Positions 26,263 to 35,430 are shown, numbered from the stretch's first letter. The stretch: 64,000 nt of DNA from Psychrobacter sp. NG25 (GCF_015234355.1 NZ_JADGMV010000002.1:186001-250000); one strand, 5' to 3'. Made by a program: numbers and translations. The notes: generated by a model not told the origin, from the sequence alone.

Positions 26263-27438
26263 TCAGTGAGTCATTGCACTTGCCAAAATCGTATAGGCTG
26301 CTTTAACTCTATCCGCATTAGGATAGTTCTTGTTTGCTAAAATGACGATGCCTGATTTTTTGGAAGGGATATAAGCGATATACCCACCAAACCCATTGGT
26401 AGCACCTGTCTTATTGACCCATACATTGTTTAAAACGGGTGTAGGGTGCTTGTCTGTGGTAATGGTCTGGGGGTTCAGCACTACCTCCATCGAGTTACCT
26501 TCAAGCAAGGTATCCAGTGAAGTAGGGAATGGATACATCTCCCACGCTAATCCTTGTGTAAAGGTGCTCACCTGATAGTAACCCTTTCTATTATTCTCCA
26601 ATGATTGCTGAGTATCTTTATCAAGAGATACTAATCCCATATTCGCAGCCATATATCGAGTCATATCTGCACTGGTTGATTTGATCCCGTAGACTTCTGA
26701 GTCTAACATACCGGGGTTGACTCTAATGGCGTCGCCAATAGCGTTATAACCAAACGCATAATCAGCCATTCTGTCACTAGGCACATTGACAAAGGTATTT
26801 GGCATGTTGAGTGCTGGCAGGATTTCATCTTCCATTAGCTGCGTGTAGTCAGAGCCCATACTTAGCGCAGATATATAGCCAAACAGCCCGATGCTGGCAT
26901 TGGAATACAGACGTTTTGAGTTGACAGGGAATACAGGCTGCCAAGACTTATAATAGCGGAACAATGCTTGATTATCGGTGATATCATCAGGTACTTGAAG
27001 CGGTAGACCACCTGCCGAATAGGTGGCTAGATTAATCAGTTTGGTATCACCAATAGCGCTGTTTTTTAGATAAGGGATATATTTATCAGCGGTATCCTCT
27101 AATGATAGTGTGCCATTAAGTTCAGAATAACTGGCTAGAGTAGCGGCAAATGTCTTACTGATAGAGCCTAATTCAAAAATCGTGTTGTCTGAGACAGGTA
27201 TGCGGGCTTGTTTGTCCGCTAGGCCATAATTATAGAGATAAGACTCGCCATCGATAATAATGCCAAAGGACATACCGGGGATATCATGCTCTTCCATTAA
27301 TAATTTGGCTTGTTTATCAACCTCAATTTTCAAAGCACGATTGCTTTCGGCTGCTTGTACTGTTCCAGACATCAATGAAGCTGCAACTAAAATGGTAAGT
27401 CCGACTCGATTTAAGGTGTTTTGCACTGATTTTTTCAT
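26263..27438 (-). CDS. Class C beta-lactamase (AmpC-type)
   Basis: A 391-residue serine beta-lactamase. A signal peptide ends around residue 29-30 (TVQA-AES). The class C motifs are all present: Ser92-Ile-Ser-Lys95 (SxxK), Tyr178-Ser-Asn180 and Lys343-Thr-Gly345. The enzyme acts in the periplasm on cephalosporins and penicillins. A penicillin-binding-protein-like carboxypeptidase is a weaker alternative, but length and motifs fit AmpC. No ampR is next to it, so expression may be constitutive (inference). It lies alone between the VIT gene and a region of duplicated sequence. Confidence 0.9.
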   Translation of the reverse strand: MKKSVQNTLNRVGLTILVAASLMSGTVQAAESNRALKIEVDKQAKLLMEEHDIPGMSFGIIIDGESYLYNYGLADKQARIPVSDNTIFELGSISKTFAATLASYSELNGTLSLEDTADKYIPYLKNSAIGDTKLINLATYSAGGLPLQVPDDITDNQALFRYYKSWQPVFPVNSKRLYSNASIGLFGYISALSMGSDYTQLMEDEILPALNMPNTFVNVPSDRMADYAFGYNAIGDAIRVNPGMLDSEVYGIKSTSADMTRYMAANMGLVSLDKDTQQSLENNRKGYYQVSTFTQGLAWEMYPFPTSLDTLLEGNSMEVVLNPQTITTDKHPTPVLNNVWVNKTGATNGFGGYIAYIPSKKSGIVILANKNYPNADRVKAAYTILASAMTH

Positions 27439-27765
27439 TATGTGGTTGTTTGTCCGCTTTGGTTATTTATATTTTACCAATTAAGGTTTGGTTCTTTTTT
27501 TCTCAAGCATTTGTATCAATTTTCTTTGAATTGACGATACATTAGAAGGTGGTATAGCAATGGCTGTATTCTTGATGAATAAGGTATGTTTTCACCATTT
27601 TTACCAAAACCGTATTTACCTTCGACGGTTACAGCGACAGCGCTATTTTTAATTATGGCAAAGAAGTTATATAACTACAATGATGACTGAAAATGTAAAT
27701 CTATAAAACCAAATTCTACTAATAGCCTAGTACAGTAAGAGTAGTACAGCGATGATAAAACACAA
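27439..27765. other. Intergenic region upstream of ampC
   Basis: The 327 bp between the ampC start and the repeat terminator hold no gene I can support. No lipoprotein remnant is recognisable, although the neighbouring direct repeat might have suggested one. The ampC promoter must lie near 27439-27520, but I could not pick it. Confidence 0.4.
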
Positions 27766-27801
27766 AAAAAGGCAGATACCATTATCGGTATCTGCCTTTT
27801 T
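27766..27801. terminator. Hairpin terminator, left repeat copy
   Basis: A perfect 15-bp stem (AAAAAGGCAGATACC at 27766-27780 with 27787-27801) and 6-nt loop, A-rich before and T-rich after, so it can work in both directions. The second copy is at 29970-30005. Confidence 0.8.
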
Positions 27802-27867
27802 ATATATTCAAAATCACTCAGTTAAAAGTTCACTATATATTAGATATACAACAACTTTTATTGCTTA

Positions 27868-28170
27868 TTAAGCTTGAGGCGTTATTAAGTACTTCTCACC
27901 TGTTGCTTGTTTGCCATAAGCAGCGATTGACTGTAAGTGCAACACTTCTGCCAATGACACTTCATGCGTATAGCTGCTTGCAAACGTGGTGGTGATTTCT
28001 TCTGCCACACGTTGACGAATTTTCACGACGGTTTTAGTGCCCAGTTTACCTAGCGCATTGAATAACAAGAAGCCATTCACGCCCCAAGAAAAACCAAAGT
28101 TACGGTTCAGGGTGATAGGGCCACGGTTTAATGCACCATAGATGTACGCTTGTTTGAATGTGTTAGAGCC
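27868..28170 (-). pseudogene. 3' fragment of an MDR dehydrogenase gene
   Basis: About 100 codons encode the same C-terminus as the intact dehydrogenase at 30072-31199: GSNTFKQAYIYGALNRG... through to ...EKYLITPQA, with only scattered substitutions (for example IRQ for MRQ). The frame is open, but there is no start codon before the match breaks at 28171 and no upstream two-thirds of the gene. It is therefore a remnant. It runs in the same direction as the intact gene. Confidence 0.88.
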
Positions 28171-28326
28171 ACACGTTGTTTAAGACGGATGTAGTGTGGT
28201 TTCCTTTTAATAATAAACATTAATAAATTTACCCCTGTATCTTTGCTTATATAATATATGCTTCTAGCTAGTCTCTTGAATTGCAATATTATGCTTTTTA
28301 GCAATGTCCATTTCTCAAGGTATTCA

Positions 28327-29085
28327 ATGTTTATTAAAAAATTAAGCAAGATTGTTCTTATAGCTGTGAGCGCTACTCTCATGACATCTTGTATTGGTAG
28401 GGCGCCTGCAAACTATATTGGTGATTTAGGTGGTCTCCCCGTTGACCTGCCAAGAAATATTGTGACTTTCGTTGCATATAACGGTGACCCTACATTTGGC
28501 AAAAAACGAGAGGGCAAAAAGCCCACACGCGGCTATGACTCAAAGATCAATAGCTTTGGCTTTGGTCTACGTTATACCGACAACACCATATTCGATAAGA
28601 GCAATAAAAGTCATAAACATGCTTATGATAAAGAGCAGCACTTGCCTAATGACCCTTGGGTATCAGTCAGAGTCTCCTCTGGCGATAAATATCATGGAGT
28701 AGGCGCTATTCACCGTATCGGCGATGGAACAATTAGTGCAAGTGGCCTAGACCCTGTTCATCAATATGAACAGCTTAATAACGATCAATATAAGTTGGAA
28801 GTTTATGCGCCGCCGGGTATAGATCCTAAGACTGACCGTCCTTATCGTGAAGACAGGTATGCAGAAGATGTGTTTATTCAAAGAGATAATAATAGCCAAA
28901 TTACAACCTATATAAAGTGTAGTAATAGAGATGTCCCTAGGCCACCTTGTATTCACAACTTCGATTTAGAGCCAGAAATGGCTTTATATGTCAATGTGCA
29001 ATATTCACGTCATAATCTTGCTGACTGGCAACAAATTGAGCGAGCAGTCAGACAACAGATTTTAAACTTTCGCAAAGTATCATAA
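28327..29085 (+). CDS. Lipoprotein, paralogue 1
   Basis: A 252-residue lipoprotein. The signal peptide MFIKKLSKIVLIAVSATLMTSC ends at a lipobox Cys near residue 22. The mature part begins IGRAPANYIGDLGGLPVDLP, has a conserved YNGDP / GKKREGKKPTR region, and later PPGIDPKTDRPYREDRYAED and YIKCSNRDVPRPPC, then a C-terminal helix. I do not recall a named domain with certainty. The compact layout and tandem copies resemble lipoproteins that act as immunity factors for type VI lipase effectors, a low-confidence inference since no effector is present. Start 28327 (AAGG upstream) is preferred to one 23 codons earlier. It is about 85% identical by eye to the next gene. Confidence 0.8.
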   Translation: MFIKKLSKIVLIAVSATLMTSCIGRAPANYIGDLGGLPVDLPRNIVTFVAYNGDPTFGKKREGKKPTRGYDSKINSFGFGLRYTDNTIFDKSNKSHKHAYDKEQHLPNDPWVSVRVSSGDKYHGVGAIHRIGDGTISASGLDPVHQYEQLNNDQYKLEVYAPPGIDPKTDRPYREDRYAEDVFIQRDNNSQITTYIKCSNRDVPRPPCIHNFDLEPEMALYVNVQYSRHNLADWQQIERAVRQQILNFRKVS

Positions 29086-29120
29086 GTGCTGCTATAAAAC
29101 TTAAATTATTCAGGTATTCA

Positions 29121-29888
29121 ATGTTTATTAAAAAATTAAGCAAGATTGTTCTTATAACTGTGAGTGTTACTCTCATGACATCTTGTATTGGTAGAGCTCC
29201 TGCAAACTATATTGGTGATTTAGGTGGTCTCCCTGTTGACCTGCCAAGAAATATCGTGAGTTTGGTTGAGTATGATGGTGATCCTGCATGGGGTAAAAAA
29301 CGAGAGGGTAAAAAGCCCACACGTAGCTATGACTCAAAGATCAATAGTTTTGGCTTTGATGTGCGTTATACCAATAACACCATATTCGATAAGAGCAATA
29401 AAAGTCATAAACATGCTTATGATAAAGAACAGTACTTACCGAATGACCCTTGGGTATCGGTCAATGTCTCCTCTGGCGATAGATATTATGGAGCAGGTAC
29501 TATTCATCGTATGGGCGATGGAACACTTAATCCTAGCAAAGAAGCAGGTTCTGTTCATCAATATGAACAGCTTAATAACGATCAATACGGGTTGAAAGTT
29601 TATGCGCCTCCAGGTATAGATCCTAAGACTGACCGTCCTTATCGTGAAGACAGGTATGCAGAAGATGTGTTTATTCAAAGGGATAAAAAAGGGCAAATTA
29701 TAACTTATATAAAGTGTAGTAATAGAGATGTCCCTAGGCCACCTTGTGATCATCGCTTTGATCTAGAGCCAGAAATGGCTTTACATGTCAATGTGCAATA
29801 CTCTCGCCATAATATCGCTGACTGGCAACTCATTGAGCAGGTAGTCAAACAACAGATTTTAAACTTTCGCAAAGTATCGTATGGTTAA
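29121..29888 (+). CDS. Lipoprotein, paralogue 2
   Basis: A 255-residue lipoprotein, a close tandem paralogue of the gene at 28327, with the same signal peptide and lipobox (LMTSC) and near-identical ends. Differences cluster in the middle: EYDGDPAWG for AYNGDPTFG, GAGTIHRMGDGTLNPSKEAG for GVGAIHRIGDGTISASG, and DHRFDLE for IHNFDLE. Two or three residues are added near residue 140. The clustered divergence suggests different specificity after duplication. It begins 35 bp after paralogue 1 with CAGG as ribosome site and probably shares its promoter. Confidence 0.8.
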   Translation: MFIKKLSKIVLITVSVTLMTSCIGRAPANYIGDLGGLPVDLPRNIVSLVEYDGDPAWGKKREGKKPTRSYDSKINSFGFDVRYTNNTIFDKSNKSHKHAYDKEQYLPNDPWVSVNVSSGDRYYGAGTIHRMGDGTLNPSKEAGSVHQYEQLNNDQYGLKVYAPPGIDPKTDRPYREDRYAEDVFIQRDKKGQIITYIKCSNRDVPRPPCDHRFDLEPEMALHVNVQYSRHNIADWQLIEQVVKQQILNFRKVSYG

Positions 29889-29969
29889 AGTGTTTTACAG
29901 GACGTAAGCGTTAGAGCTAGGACTAGGGCTTTGATTGTGTAGTTAAATCTATGTAAAGCCAAGTCAACA

Positions 29970-30005
29970 AAAAAGGCAGATACCATTATCAGTATCTGCC
30001 TTTAT
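29970..30005. terminator. Hairpin terminator, right repeat copy
   Basis: The copy of the 27766-27801 hairpin: a perfect 12-bp stem (29972-29983 with 29992-30003). It can end transcription both of the lipoprotein pair (plus) and of the dehydrogenase (minus). Confidence 0.75.
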
Positions 30006-30071
30006 ATATATTCAAAATTAGCTTATGAAGAAGTTGCTATATCTTAAGTTATAACAGCTTTTTAGACATTA

Positions 30072-31199
30072 TCACGCTTGAGGCGTGATTAAGTATTTCT
30101 CACCAGTCGCTTGTTTGCCATAAGCAGCGATTGACTGTAAATGTAATACTTCAGCCAATGACACTTCATGCGTATAGCTGCTAGCAAACGTGGTGGTGAT
30201 TTCTTCTGCCACACGTTGGCGCATTTTCACGACTGTTTTAGTACCCAGTTTTCCTAATGCATTGAATAACAAAAAGCCATTCACGCCCCAAGAAAAACCA
30301 AAGTTACGGTTTAGAGTGATAGGGCCACGGTTTAGTGCGCCATAGATGTACGCTTGTTTGAACGTATTAGAGCCATAAACACTGTATTCTTCTACATCAA
30401 CATTGATAGCCGCTTCCATACAGTTAAGAATATCGCTGCTCAATTGACCGCCGCCGATTGGATCAAACGAAATCGTAGCACCTGTTTCAGTAATGGCCGC
30501 TGTTAAATCAGCAATAAACGTATCGCTGCTTGAGTTGACCACATACTTTGCACCCATATCGCGCAATAGCTTTTCTTGCGTGTCTTTACGGACGATATTC
30601 ACTAAGTCAACACCATCTGCCATACAGATACGGTTTAGCATTTGACCAAGGCTAGAAGCGGCCGCCGCATGAACGATGGCTTTGTGGCCTTCAGCGCGCA
30701 TGGTTTCGACCATGGCTAGAGCAGTAAGGGGATTCACGAAAGAAGACGCGCCTTCTTTCGCTGTGGTGCCTTCTTTTAGCTCTAAGCAGCTCTGTACATT
30801 GGCGCGAAGATACTGACGGTACGTACCACCACCGATCACAGCAACGGTTTTACCCATCAATGCTTGTGCAGCATCTGATGATCCTGCGGCGACTACGGTA
30901 CCTGCGCCTTCATTGCCGACTGGCGTGTCTTTACCAACGCGAGTTTTGACAGATGGCATGAACTTAGCTGGCACGTCAGCGGTGATAACTGGGTTTTCGT
31001 CTGTGCCTGATTGCGCGGCAGTCGACATGTCAGCGACGCTAAATAGAACGGCTAAATCAGATGGGTTTAACGGTGCTGCTTCAATACGAACGACAACTTC
31101 GTCGGCACCCGGTTGTGGCATGTCGATTTCTTGCAAAGCCAAGGTTAGTTTATTGTCTTCGCTGATGGTTGAGGTCAGTTGGATATTTTTATCAGTCAT
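30072..31199 (-). CDS. MDR-family dehydrogenase/quinone oxidoreductase-like protein
   Basis: A 375-residue medium-chain dehydrogenase/reductase. The N-terminal domain has GNEGAGTVVAAG where zinc alcohol dehydrogenases have GHE, so the catalytic-zinc histidine is replaced and it is probably a zinc-free quinone oxidoreductase-type enzyme. The cofactor-binding Rossmann segment (IVHAAAASSLGQML) is near residue 180. The substrate is unknown. GGAG precedes ATG 31199. It lies 130 bp downstream of a GST gene in the same direction, and the two may form a detoxification unit controlled by the divergent LysR (inference). Its 3' third is duplicated at 27868-28170. Confidence 0.88.
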   Translation of the reverse strand: MTDKNIQLTSTISEDNKLTLALQEIDMPQPGADEVVVRIEAAPLNPSDLAVLFSVADMSTAAQSGTDENPVITADVPAKFMPSVKTRVGKDTPVGNEGAGTVVAAGSSDAAQALMGKTVAVIGGGTYRQYLRANVQSCLELKEGTTAKEGASSFVNPLTALAMVETMRAEGHKAIVHAAAASSLGQMLNRICMADGVDLVNIVRKDTQEKLLRDMGAKYVVNSSSDTFIADLTAAITETGATISFDPIGGGQLSSDILNCMEAAINVDVEEYSVYGSNTFKQAYIYGALNRGPITLNRNFGFSWGVNGFLLFNALGKLGTKTVVKMRQRVAEEITTTFASSYTHEVSLAEVLHLQSIAAYGKQATGEKYLITPQA

Positions 31200-31329
31200 A
31201 AGATTTGCTCCTGCAAATAATTAGGTTGTTTGGCCAATCACGTTATGGCATTGGCCCTATTTTTTGGTTATGGAATAGCGATTGTTTTATCGTTGAATAC
31301 TTTTTAGAATTGAACGGGTTAGCATCGAA

Positions 31330-32007
31330 CTAGCCAGCATTTGCGGCTTTGATTTGGGCAGTCACATGCTGCATGAACTCAGGCATATTCGCTTGGCTAT
31401 CTGCCTGAACACTTTGTGCAATGTCGGTTTTACTCATGGTCTTATTCCATTCTTTCATACCTTCCACTTCTGCCAGTACATCCCACTCAAGCTGAGTAGA
31501 TCCAAAAGCGTTGACAATGGTGTTGACGTGATGCACATAGATGTCGGCCATGGTGAATTTCTCGCCTGCAATCCAAGGAGAAAATTTACATAAGCGATTC
31601 ATGGCAATAATACCGCGGCCCAATACTTGACGTACTTCATCTTTGATTGCGTTAGGTGCTTGAGCACCAGAAAACACATAAGGAATCAGTCGGCGGCATG
31701 GTAGCTCAAAGTAAAGCTCTGCTATTTTCATAATCTGACGTACAGCCGCGCGTTCTGCTGCATTGGTAGGATATAGCGGCTTTTCAGGATAGGTTTCTTC
31801 AAGGAAGTCACAAATCACGCTAGATTCCGACAGATTAAAACCGTCAGGCATGGTGATTGCAGGTACTTTACCCACTGGACTGACGGTTAGTAGATCATCA
31901 CTACCAGCGTACAAAAGGTCCTCTTGGAATGGAATACCCTTATATAAAAGAGCGTGTTTTACGATGTTGTAATAGTTGCTTGCAGCAAAGCCGTGCAAAG
32001 TAATCAT
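31330..32007 (-). CDS. Glutathione S-transferase
   Basis: A 225-residue GST with an N-terminal thioredoxin-like domain (SNYYNIVKHALLYKGIPF, then SPVGKVPAITM with the cis-Pro and the LSESSVICDFLEE glutathione contact) and an all-helical C-terminal domain with FTMADIYVHH. Cytosolic conjugation or reduction using glutathione is expected; the substrate is unknown. TGGAAGAATGACTT precedes ATG 32007. It is transcribed away from the LysR gene at 32472, with a MITE-like element in the shared intergenic region, and precedes the MDR dehydrogenase. Confidence 0.92.
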   Translation of the reverse strand: MITLHGFAASNYYNIVKHALLYKGIPFQEDLLYAGSDDLLTVSPVGKVPAITMPDGFNLSESSVICDFLEETYPEKPLYPTNAAERAAVRQIMKIAELYFELPCRRLIPYVFSGAQAPNAIKDEVRQVLGRGIIAMNRLCKFSPWIAGEKFTMADIYVHHVNTIVNAFGSTQLEWDVLAEVEGMKEWNKTMSKTDIAQSVQADSQANMPEFMQHVTAQIKAANAG

Positions 32008-32067
32008 AAGTCATTCTTCCATTGTTGACGTAAAGGTTATTTTTAATCGTGTTTTCATTGCGACGTT

Positions 32068-32349
32068 TAGGTCGTTTTTGATATTCACAAATAGGCACTG
32101 CTGATTGCTAAAACGGCTCCAGACAAGGCGTAAAACGACGGTAATGCTCGTGCCTTAACTAGATTTACAACACAGTATGGGGCAGTTTTAGCATCAGCTC
32201 CAATATAAACAGAAGGAGACAGGACTATTTTTTGCCACTTCATTGTTAAAACATAGACGCTTAGAATGACTAAACTTACTATTTTTAACGTCGAACTGTC
32301 TAAAAAATAGTCTCTGTCAGTGCCATGGTCGAATATCAAGCACGCCCTA
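32068..32349. repeat. MITE-like element, copy 2 (~280 bp)
   Basis: Homologous to 8510-8775. The ends form an imperfect inverted repeat: TAGGTCGTTTTTGATATTC on the left against the inverse of the sequence ending GCCCTA at 32349. Shared internal blocks are GCTGATTGCTAAAA, GGACTATTTTTTGCCA and GTCTAAAAAATAGTC. The internal hairpin pairs 32223-32233 with 32302-32312 perfectly. A short frame inside it (minus strand) is incidental. It lies between the divergent GST and LysR genes. Confidence 0.65.
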
Positions 32350-32471
32350 AGTTAACCACATTATTACTGGTTTTAATGTGGTTATATATAAGGAATAACG
32401 TGAATCACTATTGCTATTAAGACAATAATAAGGCGAGAATACTTAAATATTTATATAAATGGAGAGGTCAG

Positions 32472-33386
32472 TTGGATCAATTACGTGCGATACGGTATTT
32501 CAGCAAAGTCGTAGAAACAGGCAGTTTTACTAAAGCAGCAAGTGCGTTTAATGTGCCGCCATCTTCACTATCTAGACGGGTATCTGATTTGGAGAAAAGT
32601 CTGGGCGCGACATTATTAAAGCGCTCGACTCGAATCGTTAAACTGACCGAAGTAGGGCAGGTTTATTACAATGATATGCAGCACATATTAAACCAACTAG
32701 AACAAAGTAAAGAAACGGTGCGCAGTTACCAGACCACGCCAATGGGGCGCTTACGAATCAGCTCGATGGTGGGTTTTGGTGAAAAGATACTGCTGCCGTT
32801 GTTAGACGAACTTGGTAAGTTATACCCAGAGATTGTATTGGATATCAGTCTCAGCGATGAGCTATCAGCACTAGGCCGTGACGATGTAGACATTGCGGTT
32901 CGCGGTGGTTATGCACCCAATGAGCGCGTGATTGCTATTAGGTTAATGGACAATGGGTTTATTCCCGTTGCGTCTCCCAGTTATTTGGAGATGCATGGTA
33001 CACCCAATCATGTGATGGAATTAAAAGAACATAAAGGTCTGTATTTCAAAGCGCCAAATGGGCCAACGCCTTGGTTATGTCATGTGGATGATCAGTGGCA
33101 TGATGTCTCGGGGCCAGCCGTTGCGATCTCAAATAATGGGCCATGGCTCGCCAAAAAGGCTTGTAACGGTGAAGGTATTTTAATGTCTACCCACTGGGCG
33201 TTGTCGTCATATCTTGAGTCAGGCGCGTTACAAGAGATTAAATTTGAGCATCCGTTAGCGATTACGCAACATGCTGATATGGCTGTGTATTTGCTGTATC
33301 AAAAGCAGCGCTATCTCGTACCCAAAGTGAAAGCCGCCGTAGACTTCTTGGTTGAGAGAATAAAGGTAGTTAAAGTGAAGGTTTAG
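32472..33386 (+). CDS. LysR-type regulator (CrgA-like)
   Basis: A 304-residue LysR regulator starting at TTG 32472 with GGAGAGG about 5 nt upstream. The helix-turn-helix is at residues ~16-38 (SFTKAASAFNVPPSSLSRRVSDLE), followed by an effector domain (LRISSMVGFGEKILLP...). The PPSSLSRR motif is typical of the CrgA/aaeR-like branch, whose targets are often detoxification genes encoded divergently. The GST/MDR pair is therefore the likely target. The repeat element lies between regulator and target. Confidence 0.9.
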   Translation: MDQLRAIRYFSKVVETGSFTKAASAFNVPPSSLSRRVSDLEKSLGATLLKRSTRIVKLTEVGQVYYNDMQHILNQLEQSKETVRSYQTTPMGRLRISSMVGFGEKILLPLLDELGKLYPEIVLDISLSDELSALGRDDVDIAVRGGYAPNERVIAIRLMDNGFIPVASPSYLEMHGTPNHVMELKEHKGLYFKAPNGPTPWLCHVDDQWHDVSGPAVAISNNGPWLAKKACNGEGILMSTHWALSSYLESGALQEIKFEHPLAITQHADMAVYLLYQKQRYLVPKVKAAVDFLVERIKVVKVKV

Positions 33387-33548
33387 TGATTAATTCATTA
33401 TAGTTGCAGTTTTTCAAATAAGATTATTAAATGCTTTTTAGGTACTTTATAAAAAATATAATGTATCTTATTTTAAGATATTATAAGTCATCAAATGAGA
33501 AATGTAAGATATCACACTTAAATCATATCGATCAGGATTACGTAGTCT

Positions 33549-35327
33549 ATGTTAAGAAAGCCAACGCAAAAAGAAGAGCAGCCTATAGCTGATTTCGAAA
33601 ACAAACAACCTGAGATTCACCAACATCCTATGATCTGCTTGTTCGATTTTGATGATGATGTGCATCAAGAGCTTAAGCGATTGAAGTTTAACTGTGTTAA
33701 GGGGAGTCTTGGATCTAGCATTAAAGTAAACAATCAGCCGTATACTGAAAGGTTAATAAAGCTGAATTATGAATCTCCGAAAAATTTGCATGAGTTTGAT
33801 ATAGTCATGTTAGACATGACAGGTAATAAAATAGAAGATTTTTCAGCTAATGATCACAGTCTAGAAAATGCTAAAGGCTCCAAAGCTTATGCTTTCCTTA
33901 GTCGCTTTCCTGAACAGATTTTTGATCCAAGACCAATCGCTGTAGATATAATATCTAAAGAGATTAAAGATATAATAAAAAAAAGATCGATCATCATTGC
34001 CTTCTGTGGGCAAGAAAATAAGGCGGACTATGAATTTGTCGAAATTACATCTCGTGGTAGCGTAGTAATAGATAGACCTTCTTACTCTAATTTAGATTTT
34101 TATAGCTCAAATGTTTTTAGAGTGGAAAGACATGGAAGTAAAGCCGTTACTGTAAGAAATGAAAAAATATCTTCGATTTTTGAAAAGCACCTGAGCGAAA
34201 TTGAGTACAGTAATGTTTTTGAGCATCCTACTACATGGAGAGACGGCACAAGTCAAAAACTTGAAGATTTTATTCCACTACTACTAAATGATCGCGAAGA
34301 AATTATAAGTTATGCTCATTTGGTTAACAACTGTTTGATTTTAGTTTTTCCTGACATGAAAGAAAAAAGTCAGTTTATCAGTGAGCTTTTTAAAACATAT
34401 CTTCCTGATATAATGCCTGATATTTTTCCATACCATGGTGAGTTCGGATGGTTGAATAATGGAGAGTATTTACTGCCAAATGAAGGTGCATTATTAAGAC
34501 AAAAGTTTGAGCTGAGTGTTGAATATAGAAAAAACCTTCAAAACATTGAACAACAGATTGAAGAGACAAGAGAACAATACAGTTTTTTGCATGAATTAAT
34601 TTTTCAAACTGGTGATGAGTTAGTTAAGTCTATTCAAAAATATATGGATTGGCTCGGTTTTGATTCAATTGTGGATATGGATGAAAAAGTGATAGATGTA
34701 TTTGAGGAAGATCTTCAAATAGAAACAGATAAAGGGCTTCTTGTCATTGAGATCAAAGGCATTGGTGGAACATCAACAGACAAAGCTTGTTCGCAAATCA
34801 GCAAAATAAAATATAGAAGAGCTGAGCAACGTGGAAAGTTTGATGTATTTGGCTTATATATAGTCAACCATCAACGATATTTAGCTCCGGAAAATAGAGC
34901 AAACCCACCATTCACCGAAAATCAAATTAATGATGCTAAGCTTGAGAATAGAGGACTTATCACTACTTATAGCTTGTATGAAGCATATTTTTTGATTGAA
35001 GATGGGATTATAACTAAAGAAGAAGTTAGAAACAGTTTGTTCGATTGCGGTTTAATCACGTTAGAGCCAAGTAACACAACATCGATTGGGATTTCAAACG
35101 AAATATTTAAAAATGGCAAAGTAGCAATTTTAAATCTAACTGATACATGCACTATAAAAATAGGTTCAACGTTAATTGGTAAAAAAGATGGAAAATTATC
35201 AAAACTAGCTATAAATTCAATTCAGCTTGATGGAGATGATGTCGATGAAGCAACTATAGGAGAAGTAGGAATCGCCTTGAATTTGCCGATAAAAAAAGGA
35301 ACAGAGCTTTTTCTGCAAGAAGTGTAA
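33549..35327 (+). CDS. Putative PD-(D/E)XK protein with C-terminal EF-Tu-like barrel
   Basis: A 592-residue protein I cannot assign to a named family. Three regions are visible. Residues ~1-340 are mixed alpha/beta of unknown fold. A coiled-coil-like stretch lies near 325-355 (EYRKNLQNIEQQIEETREQY). A nuclease-like segment lies at 388-404, with D388, E392, E401 and K403 in the pattern D-x3-E...IEIKG, the PD-(D/E)XK hallmark, preceded by a helix with DWLGF. The last ~80 residues (512-592) resemble domain 2 of translation GTPases: IKIGSTL, then IQLDGDDVDEATIGEVGIAL and ...KKGTELFL. No methylase or helicase is nearby. It is A+T-rich and stands alone, like many single-gene defence loci (inference). 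A hairpin terminator follows at 35431. Confidence 0.62.
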   Translation: MLRKPTQKEEQPIADFENKQPEIHQHPMICLFDFDDDVHQELKRLKFNCVKGSLGSSIKVNNQPYTERLIKLNYESPKNLHEFDIVMLDMTGNKIEDFSANDHSLENAKGSKAYAFLSRFPEQIFDPRPIAVDIISKEIKDIIKKRSIIIAFCGQENKADYEFVEITSRGSVVIDRPSYSNLDFYSSNVFRVERHGSKAVTVRNEKISSIFEKHLSEIEYSNVFEHPTTWRDGTSQKLEDFIPLLLNDREEIISYAHLVNNCLILVFPDMKEKSQFISELFKTYLPDIMPDIFPYHGEFGWLNNGEYLLPNEGALLRQKFELSVEYRKNLQNIEQQIEETREQYSFLHELIFQTGDELVKSIQKYMDWLGFDSIVDMDEKVIDVFEEDLQIETDKGLLVIEIKGIGGTSTDKACSQISKIKYRRAEQRGKFDVFGLYIVNHQRYLAPENRANPPFTENQINDAKLENRGLITTYSLYEAYFLIEDGIITKEEVRNSLFDCGLITLEPSNTTSIGISNEIFKNGKVAILNLTDTCTIKIGSTLIGKKDGKLSKLAINSIQLDGDDVDEATIGEVGIALNLPIKKGTELFLQEV

Positions 35328-35430
35328 CAAAGCAATTGGATAGAAAAAGCAGTTGGATTTTTTCTATTTCTTCTTCAAGTTAGTTCCATTAAAAGAAAGT
35401 GATAAGCTTTAAAGTACAGTTTCATTGATT

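Larger units (their letters stand above)
27764..28171. repeat. Direct repeat, left copy (~408 bp)
   Basis: This segment matches 29968-30375 at a constant offset of 2204 bp at both ends. It contains a terminator hairpin plus the 3' part of an MDR dehydrogenase gene. The coding part is highly similar between copies; the short non-coding part has diverged more. The two copies flank the pair of lipoprotein genes. The match stops abruptly at 28171 in the middle of the dehydrogenase reading frame. Confidence 0.85.

Noticed and set aside
32085..32339. An 84-codon minus-strand reading frame inside the MITE-like element.
   Set aside because: It covers terminal and internal repeats, is not conserved in copy 1, and has no protein-like motif.
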